NCBI RefSeq assembly: GCF_947242115.1
Contig: NC_074725.1
Coordinates: 23,665,898-23,729,897, forward strand
DNA length: 64,000 nucleotides
DNA from: Biomphalaria glabrata
Lineage: Eukaryota; Mollusca; Gastropoda; Planorbidae
Direction: 5' to 3'
The number at the start of each line of letters is the position of its first letter. Position 1 is the stretch's first letter. Positions 57,174 to 64,000 of the stretch are shown one piece after another. The notes beneath the pieces were generated by a model. The model ran no database searches. It saw only the letters and a list, made by a program, of their open reading frames with translations, and was not told the origin of the DNA. The translations under genes and the position numbers were made by a program.

Positions 57174-58476
57174 GTTAGAAATGAACGAGTAGTCATTCTC
57201 TGGCGCTGCCAGGGTCGAGTTTCGCTAAAGAGAAACAAAATTCATCGTAGTCCCTTTAGCAGTTTCCACTGAGGAATTTTCTGGTGATGTGGCAGGTCTG
57301 CAGCAGTACCGCCTTCTGACAGGCAACGAAGATGTTCCTAGGAATGTTAAGGGCCTTGAAGGTGTCTGTGAGGTCAGTTGTTATTATCCCCTCGGTTGAT
57401 ATAACAATGGGGTATATTGTTATTTTGGACAATTTCCATAGACGCCTAATCTCCAAGCCTAGGTTCCCATATTTTCTTTGTTTTTCTATCTCAGTTTTTC
57501 TTAAATTATGAGACAGTGGTACGGCGATATCGATAATGGTAGCGGTTTTTTCTTTTTTATCGATGAACAGCAGATCCGGGCGATTGAAATCTACCGTTTT
57601 GTCGGTCAGAATAGGCCTATCCCAGTACAGCAGATGTTCAGTAGACTCGAGAACCTCTTGCGGAGAGTATTTATAATAAGGGGGAGTGTCCTTACCGATC
57701 AATTTGTACGTCAAAGCCAGGTGTTGGTGTATTAACTTTGCAACTTGGTTATGGCGACCTAGGTAGGCTGATTCTGATAGGGCTGGACATCCTGCCATAA
57801 TGTGTTCAATCGACTCGCCCACATTTCCACATTTTCGGCATTTGTCGACAACATTGAGTTTCAGGATATGCTTCTCGTAATTTTTTGTCCTGATTACTCT
57901 GTCCTGTATTGCTGTAACAAAGCCTTCTGTTTCAGGGTAGAGATGACCTGCTTTGAGCCATGTTAAGGAAGCAGCCTTGTCGATGTTGTCCCCATGTAAT
58001 GAAGCCGGAAATTTTCCGTGGAGTGTTTTTTCTTCCCATTGGCGAATCTCATGCCCTACGTCGTCCAAACCGATATTGACATCAGCATTGTGTAGGTTCA
58101 GAGGGGTTGCATCGGAGTCGTATTTCCGTAGGAAGGAAACTAATTTATTGCTGGAGGCGAGCAGTTTTGATCGTATTTTTAAAACTTGCATCTTACACAA
58201 TTTGAAGATGTTCTGCAATCCACGACCCCCATCCTTCCTGGGCAGGTATAACCTTATGGTGGAGGACTTGGGGTGTAGACATCGAAACTTGGTTAGTAAT
58301 TTTCTAGTGAGTCTGTCAATGTCATGTAGGTCGGTGTCAGTCCATTTGATCACACCGAACGTGTAAAGGAGCACAGGGACGGCCCAGCTGTTAATTGCAG
58401 TGATGAGATTACTGCCAGACAGTTTGGTGTTGAGGATTTTATTAACTCTTTGCCTATATTTGCCAAGAAAGTCCTC

Positions 58477-58479
<3 letters not shown>
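57174..58479 (-). mobile_element. R4/Dong-type LINE, 5'-truncated, open reading frame intact over about 408 codons
   Basis: The minus strand is open from 58479 to a stop at 57256. It begins inside the reverse-transcriptase thumb region: AINSWAVPVLLYTFGVIKW, then RLTRKLLTKFRCLHPKS and LYLPRKDGGRG. Counting from the GTG (Val) codon at 58374, a C-x2-C-x8-H-x4-C knuckle lies at residues 179-196. A restriction-like endonuclease follows: RPD at 265-267, D282 (14 residues between) and K298-x3-Y302. These are the hallmarks of LINEs with a C-terminal restriction-like nuclease (R2, R4/Dong, NeSL, CRE). About 80 bp of 3' untranslated sequence follow. Both edges abut ATT runs; Dong of silkworm is known to sit in TAA repeats, which favours the R4/Dong group. 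Lacking its start, this copy cannot make a full protein, but the absence of stops suggests a recent insertion. Confidence 0.85.

Positions 58480-58541
<62 letters not shown>
58480..58541. repeat. ATT microsatellite, about 20 units, at the 5' edge of the LINE
   Basis: A nearly pure (ATT)n run; the LINE coding sequence stops exactly where it begins. Confidence 0.95.
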
Positions 58542-59677
58542 GACTTTTAAAGCTTGTTGATATGATTATTATTTTTTAATGTTTTTTTTCTTTAAACTTC
58601 TAAATGGAAGCCCTCCATGAACTGAAAATGTTCAGATTCCTGTAGCATGATGGAAATGTAGGCATTAGAATAGTGTTCCACCATTGAGAGTTTGAGACGA
58701 TGTCTCTTCTCCAATCTCTGATGAAAATGTTCAGCTAATATTATTTAATGATGTCAGTCATAATTATAGACACACATCAAGGAAGTATCTGATAGACCTT
58801 CTAGTCTTACATTTATACATTTATTATCTCTTAATAAACTCAGACACATGTTTCCTAATTTATAAAAATAGATCTAGACTTTTGTTGTTGTTTTTATTTT
58901 TGGGTGTGAGAAATATGGGCCTACAGAAAAGGAAAAAAAAAAGGTTTATTAAACATCACTTTTGTTTTATTATTAAACTCTGGTTGATGTCTTGTAATTT
59001 TAGTATAGTGTATAGTGTAGAGATAGAGGCGAACCCGAAGTCACGAAAAAAAGCATATCACGAATTGAAAGTTATATTTTGTTCTATTTTCATTATAAAC
59101 TATACAATTGCATCAAAGAGCGAATTTGAGTAAATTGACTCTAAGATCTCTGTTGTTGCTTTTTGCTTTTGTATTTAACTTCGATGTTAATGAACTCTAA
59201 ACGTAACAGATTCTACAATAGTTTTCTTTTTATAGTAAGAAATTAAAAAAAAACATTTTTAGGTATGACGCATATGTATACTATAAAATTAAATAATCTA
59301 TATTTAAAGCAAAAACAACACCGCTTAATCCAACACAATGTAAATCTATTGACTAAGCCAATGACATCGAGACAAAGACCTCGGATCAGCAAGAGTACGT
59401 CAGAACTTTCAACACGTCTAGAGACTCACTAATTAGTGTTTCTATCTTCTTTCAGAATTTAAAAAGTACATGTTGAAAGTTGAACAAGACAAGTACAAAT
59501 AAAACAATGACTATATAATATGTTAGATAATATATAAACACAATAAAGACATGCCAAAAATATCAAAAAAGCATACACCAATAAACTGATGTATTTATGA
59601 GATGAAGTGAGGGCTTAAAGTGAAGCCTTCACAGCGCAGTTACACGATGACTAAGGAATGAAATATTTGGGGATAAA
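58542..59677. other. No gene seen
   Basis: AT-rich. An 83-codon frame at 58882-59133 is not recognised. Confidence 0.45.
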
Positions 59678-60148
59678 ATGACCCGGGATGCAATGAATAT
59701 GAACCAAGAACCTATGATGCAAGGTAATAGTTTAAACCATGCCGATATGAACCAAGAATGTAGTGATCTTATGATGCAAGCTAATTGTTTAAACCATGAC
59801 GATATGAACCAAGAATGTAGTGATCTTATGATGCAAGCTAATTGTTTAAACCATGATGATATGAACCAAGAATGTAGTGATCTTATGATGCAAGCTAATT
59901 GTTTAAACCATGACGATATGAACCAAGAATGTAGTGATCTTATGATGCAAGCTAATAGTTTAAACCATGACGATATGAACCAAGAATGTAGTGATCTTAT
60001 GATGCAAGCTAATTGTTTAAACCATGACGATATGAACCAAGAATGTAGTGATCTTATGATGCAAGCTAATTGTTTAAACCATGACGGTATGAACATAGAT
60101 AACGTGCATTGTCTAGTCTCTTTGAACTTTAGTGTTAGATCTCTATAG
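59678..60148. repeat. 57-bp minisatellite, about six full copies, inside a 156-codon open frame
   Basis: The unit encodes MNQECSDLMMQANCLNHDD on the plus strand; changes between units are few (one GAC/GAT silent site, one Cys/Ser). The frame runs from ATG at 59678 through non-repeated ends to a stop at about 60148. No signal peptide or known domain. The minus strand is also open over 183 codons, as expected when the period is divisible by 3. Coding is possible but unsupported; I treat it as a minisatellite. Confidence 0.85.
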
Positions 60149-61280
60149 TATACAATAATTGACATTAACATGAAACACAAATCAATACTTAGTCAATTAT
60201 TTTATTGAAAATGTGTATTATAAAATGGTTGTAAAAGATGCAATATAGACAACTTAGTTATCTTGATGTCTTGTTTATATCCTTTCAAAATCTACTCAGT
60301 ATAGTTTGTAGTTTTTATACAATGACTAATTGCTAAATTGTAATATACTTTTAAAAAAACATTTTAAAAATTCTACTAAAAATTAGAAATATTAATCCAA
60401 TAATATATCAAACACAGTATATAATTTTTTTTATCTTAGATCATATTAAAGTATAATACAGAGCTTGTAAATAATTCTTATATAAATATAATATCATGTA
60501 GTACTACACTATTACAGTCTTTACCTTCTGCTTAGAAACAAAAATTATTTTAATTAAATGTGTTCATGGTGATACAGCATTGAGATTGATTTTTTAAATT
60601 CGACAGGATTACGTAAGAAGGAATACATTCTTAAATAAGTATTCATGAAATTAATATATCGAATTGTCTTTTTAATTAACAAGTACTACCAACCCGATGA
60701 TATATTCCAAGAAATTGTTATTGGAGACTTTAATCTAAATTGGAAAAACTATCAACAGCTAACTTTGTTTGTTGTCAGAGTACTGTTGATAAGCTTTTTT
60801 ACCCAAAGCCTATAATTCGTGTATATTTTTAGCAGAATTAAATTAAGATCTTCAGTTTGTAGCTTCATTATTTGGCTATTTACCTAAGGTCCTGCTTAAT
60901 GATGTCATTAATGATGTTCTAAAAGTAGTCTAAACAAAATAAACTTACATTATTTTAAAAATAGTTATTTCTTTGTGTTCTGTCTTCACTCCCTGACTCG
61001 GCTACAGTGTTCTTTATCAGAAAACGGGAAAAAAATGAATCTGCTAAAGGCATATGATGTTTCGCTCTTTGGGTCTATGAAAAGCGCGAAATAATAATTT
61101 TATGCTTTATGTTTAATAAAAAAAAAATACTATACTTAACAATTGTAATTTTAATGTTCATGATATATTTCCTTAATGTTCAAAACACCAGGCGATTGGG
61201 ATGGACTCTGAATAAGCAATTTAATAATGTCAAGGCAATACTGGAACTTTAAATTGACCCTCCGCAGACAAAAGTTTTGT
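60149..61280. other. No gene seen
   Basis: Very AT-rich sequence without open frames of note. Confidence 0.5.
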
Positions 61281-61283
61281 CAA

Positions 61284-61965
61284 TGTGGCTCAACAAAAAT
61301 GGCAAAGATGGATTTTAGGAGTCAGTTCTAGAGATCGGCTCTCAAATCAAGGAAATCCTATGCAGAACTGGGAGTCGAACATTTAATGAGGTTGTGACCG
61401 AGCGTCGCATGAGTTTTGCGGGACACGTTTTCAGACAAAATGAACTACCCATACCATGAGACCCATACCATGAGACCCATACCAATAGACCCATACCAAT
61501 AGACCCATACCAAGAGACCCATACCATGAGACCCATACCAATAGACCCATACCATGAGACCCATACCAATAGACCCATACCAATAGACCCATACCATGAG
61601 ACCCATACCAATAGACCCATACCATGAGACCCATACCAATAGACCCATACCATGAGACCCATACCATGAGACCCATACCAATAGACCCATACCATGAGAC
61701 CCATACCAATAGACCCATACCAAGAGACCCATACCAATAGACCCATACCAATAGACCCATACCATGAGACCCATACCAAGAGTTGCGATGACATGGAAGC
61801 CAATACGAGGAAAGTGCAAACAGGGACGTCCTCGTATAACTTGGCGCCACACCTTCATGGAGAACCTCAGAGCAGTGGACACCAGGTGGGAAAAGGCTTT
61901 AGACTTTGCCAGTGACATATCTTTGTGGAGACAGCCCAATGCTCCGAACGGGAGGATCTAAGTCT
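61284..61965 (+). mobile_element. LINE relic (family E1) split by a 14-bp minisatellite
   Basis: The plus strand carries remnants of the WLRRILGISYRDR block, then NEVVTERRMSFAGHVFRQNE, then the array (61447-61782), then RVAMTWKPIRGKCKQGRP, ITWRHTFMENLRAVDTRWE and DISLWRQ before a stop near 61961. Both sides of the array match adjacent codons of the copy at 50678-50962, so the array grew inside the coding sequence rather than next to it. Confidence 0.8.
61447..61782. repeat. 14-bp minisatellite, exactly 24 units, inside the LINE
   Basis: The unit is ACCCATACCATGAG, ACCCATACCAATAG or ACCCATACCAAGAG; (61782-61447+1)/14 = 24. The last unit, ACCCATACCAAGAG, is one base from the LINE's own ACGCATACCAAGAG, so the array arose from that word. 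Since 14 leaves a remainder of 2, all three frames on the minus strand give similar repeated peptides (MGLLVWVYWYGS). Confidence 0.95.
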
Positions 61966-62705
61966 AAGTGGGATGTGACAAAATATTTAGGTAGTAGCTG
62001 GATCAGCAGAGCTCAGCAAAATACTGAACCATTCACTTTGGTCTTGAACCCAATTCTTCATTAGATAAAGATTAACAACTTTAAAAAAAAAATATTTTTA
62101 ATAAAAACTTTACAGCTTCCAAATTTCTTCAACTTAGATTAAAGGTAACATTCTGGTATCATAATCATATTGATTGATTATCATTGTTCATAGAATTGCT
62201 CCCCACTACACGCGCCCCTCCTTTAACTTGTTACAGAAGATTCTCTCTTTAAGCCCCCCCAATGTTAATTATCTCTGGAAATGTGTTCATGAAATAATTC
62301 ATAGCCTTTCATTTTGATATATTGGTTTATTAAAAATTTTTTCCTTGCGTTAACAGCAATGGGCCTACAAGAAAAACATCAGGAAAATAGAAAAGAGGTC
62401 AAATAAAATGGTCAATCCTGTGACGAAGTGAACTCCTACAAATCTTGACCAGGCATTACTTATACAATGCAAACGAAATAATAGTTTGATTTTACTTTTG
62501 AGCCAAAAAAGAATTTAGATTTAGGGAAAGATGTTTCATATCTTCTCTCCCGGTCATTAAGTTAATCTGAGACTTTAATGTACTTTAACTTTGTCTTAGT
62601 ACCTACCTCTTAAAGAGAAGCATCTCCAGAAACAAAATATTTTTCCACATTGTGAAGCGAGTTTGAAACACAGATCAAACGTATCCCAAATTTAAAGAAA
62701 ATACA
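61966..62705. other. No feature seen
   Basis: AT-rich spacer with no coding signal. Confidence 0.45.
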
Positions 62706-62710
62706 TTATT

Positions 62711-62866
62711 ATACATCAAATGTACTCTGTCATACATCAAATGTACTCTGTCATACATCAAATGTACTCTGTCATACATCAAATGTACTCTGTCATACAT
62801 CAAATGTACTCTGTCATACATCAAATGTACTCTGTCATACATCAAATGTACTCTGTCATACATCAA
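62711..62866. repeat. 21-bp minisatellite, about 7-8 nearly identical copies
   Basis: The unit is ATACATCAAATGTACTCTGT plus C. The repeat is open as YDRVHLM on the minus strand because 21 is divisible by 3. Near-identity of units indicates a young array. Confidence 0.95.
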
Positions 62867-63500
62867 TGCTTATAAGCGTTAGGATTTTTTTAAAATACAC
62901 TATTTAAAGTAATATTTTAAAAATAGATTTATGGTAGATGGTGTTTAGGGGAGGGGTGAGCGTCAAGTCATATTTTGATAGAGTAACTTAGAGCAAGTCC
63001 ACTCAATTCCTGGAATTTACACGTAGTTAACATCCTGTACAAGAAGTACCACCATACTTTTTTTAATCATACTCAATAAGTTTCGTAGAATCGTACGAGA
63101 TAAAGGATGTTGCTACTCCTACCTGGAATTACCCAACACTTCAAGCTCAAACTAGATATTTATTGATTCCATTCTGAGTTCACTAATTTTTTGGAGAGAA
63201 AATTTTTATTTCTAGTTTTTCCCGCTTTGAAAAGGGGAGGGGGGTTGTAATTGTTATTTTGTTGTAACTTTTTTTTTCGCTAGTTTTATTTAATAAGTTG
63301 AACTTTTTGAGTAAATTTTGTTTCTTTCCTTTTCCAAAACACCCTCCACTTTTTATAGACCCACATTTTTAAATACATTGTTGTCATTCATCAAAGATTG
63401 ATTCGAATATTTTCAGTTAGTCCTAAGGGATGTGTATAGCAACGATTTAGAAGCACTGATGATATAAGTTTAGCACACAATGAACTTTAAAATGTTCAAA
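62867..63500. other. No feature seen
   Basis: AT-rich sequence; a G run near 63236-63245. Confidence 0.45.
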
Positions 63501-63502
63501 TC

Positions 63503-63585
63503 TGCTTTTTACTGCCTCAGTGGATCACTTCGTGGATCGATTCTGAGTCTGTGTTTCCACACACAATATTTGTGTAACCTTATTG
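63503..63585 (+). mobile_element. SINE family B body, diverged headless copy
   Basis: It contains GCTTTTTACTGCCTCAGTGG, ATCACTTCGTGGATCGATTC and GTGTTTCCACACACAATATT followed by TGTGTAACCTTATT, matching the B body at 56485-56541. Confidence 0.6.
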
Positions 63586-64000
63586 ATTTCTCACTTTATT
63601 TATAATTTTATATCTTGAAATGGCATTGCACCATTGGTGGCATTTATATGGGGAAGCAGTAATCGTTTTCAGCCGATTGAAGAGTTACAATGACAAAACT
63701 ACAGGTTTGAATGTCTTCAATACTGAGAGCTGCAGGAGTTACTAAAAGTTATTGGAAAACAAGGTAACAAGTCTGATGATGATATAGATTTAAAGAAAGG
63801 CTTTGCTAATCTGTAGGGCAATATGGACAATGATTTGCTAGATCTATTATCAAAAGGTTGTATGAATATATTTGGCAAAGAAAAATGTGTTTGGGAGGGT
63901 CGTGCAATTTGATGTAACATACTAAAATTCTTTTTTTTTGTTTTTATTCTAGCCAGAGCATGATGAAAAACTCACAGCCTGTTCGGTGGGGGGTGTTAGC
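63586..64000. other. No feature seen
   Basis: AT-rich sequence to the window end; a 67-codon minus-strand frame (63717-63920) is not recognised. Confidence 0.45.

Noticed and set aside
61342-61961. Repeat peptides such as MGLLVWVYWYGS
   Set aside because: The 14-bp array gives the same peptide in all three minus-strand frames. The only meaningful coding remnant is the LINE on the plus strand around it.
1-64000. LTR retroelements, virus-derived elements or toxin genes
   Set aside because: I saw no long direct terminal repeats, primer-binding sites, protease/integrase or capsid-like frames.
1-64000. A new multi-gene biological system
   Set aside because: No cluster of host genes exists in the window. 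The interesting structure is repeat biology (arrays arising on transposon sequence), which I report as such rather than as a gene system.

Overview
The window looks like AT-rich, intron- and repeat-dominated animal DNA, most probably from a gastropod mollusc. That assignment is an inference. It rests on tRNA-derived SINEs of a type common in molluscs, a Nimbus/I-like LINE with an RNase H domain (Nimbus was described from the snail Biomphalaria glabrata), many short terminal-inverted-repeat (TIR) DNA elements, TTAGGG-type telomeric words and canonical GT splice signals. There is no operon structure, no recognisable ribosomal or tRNA gene, no CRISPR array, and no LTR- or virus-like element that I can recognise.

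The only convincing host protein-coding sequence is one first coding exon on the minus strand (3340-4119). It encodes about 260 residues of an unrecognised type II membrane protein (cytoplasmic tail, one membrane helix, heptad coiled coil, then a perfect splice donor). Its later exons were not found; they would lie below 3340 or off the window. The rest is non-genic or transposon-derived.

Layout. 1-3 kb: a 24-bp degenerate minisatellite and a 32-bp minisatellite on either side of an unassigned stretch. 3.3-4.1 kb: the exon. 4.4-10.6 kb: SINE pieces, 50-bp and 40-bp minisatellites. 11-20 kb: LINE relics, hAT-like ends, a dispersed repeat family, 34-bp and 32-bp arrays. 21.4-24.4 kb: a 1.36-kb TIR element with a 6-bp target duplication and a nested LINE relic, then a 24-bp palindromic array. 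25-36 kb: hAT elements (one with a perfect 8-bp target duplication), MITEs, two SINEs and the RNase H LINE relic. 37-50 kb: a 15-bp array, TIR elements, a 35-bp array containing telomeric repeats. 50-58 kb: LINE relics, a 30-bp array, a Helitron-like element, and a 5'-truncated but open R4/Dong-type LINE sitting in an ATT microsatellite. 59-64 kb: a 57-bp array, a LINE relic split by a 14-bp array, a 21-bp array.

About twenty distinct minisatellites cover very roughly one seventh of the window. Several are visibly tied to transposon sequence: inside a LINE coding region, at a hAT terminus, at the edge of a TIR element, and inside the TIR element itself. That association, rather than a new gene system, is the most interesting thing here. 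Coordinates of repeats and relics are read by eye and are approximate at the edges unless a target duplication is stated.
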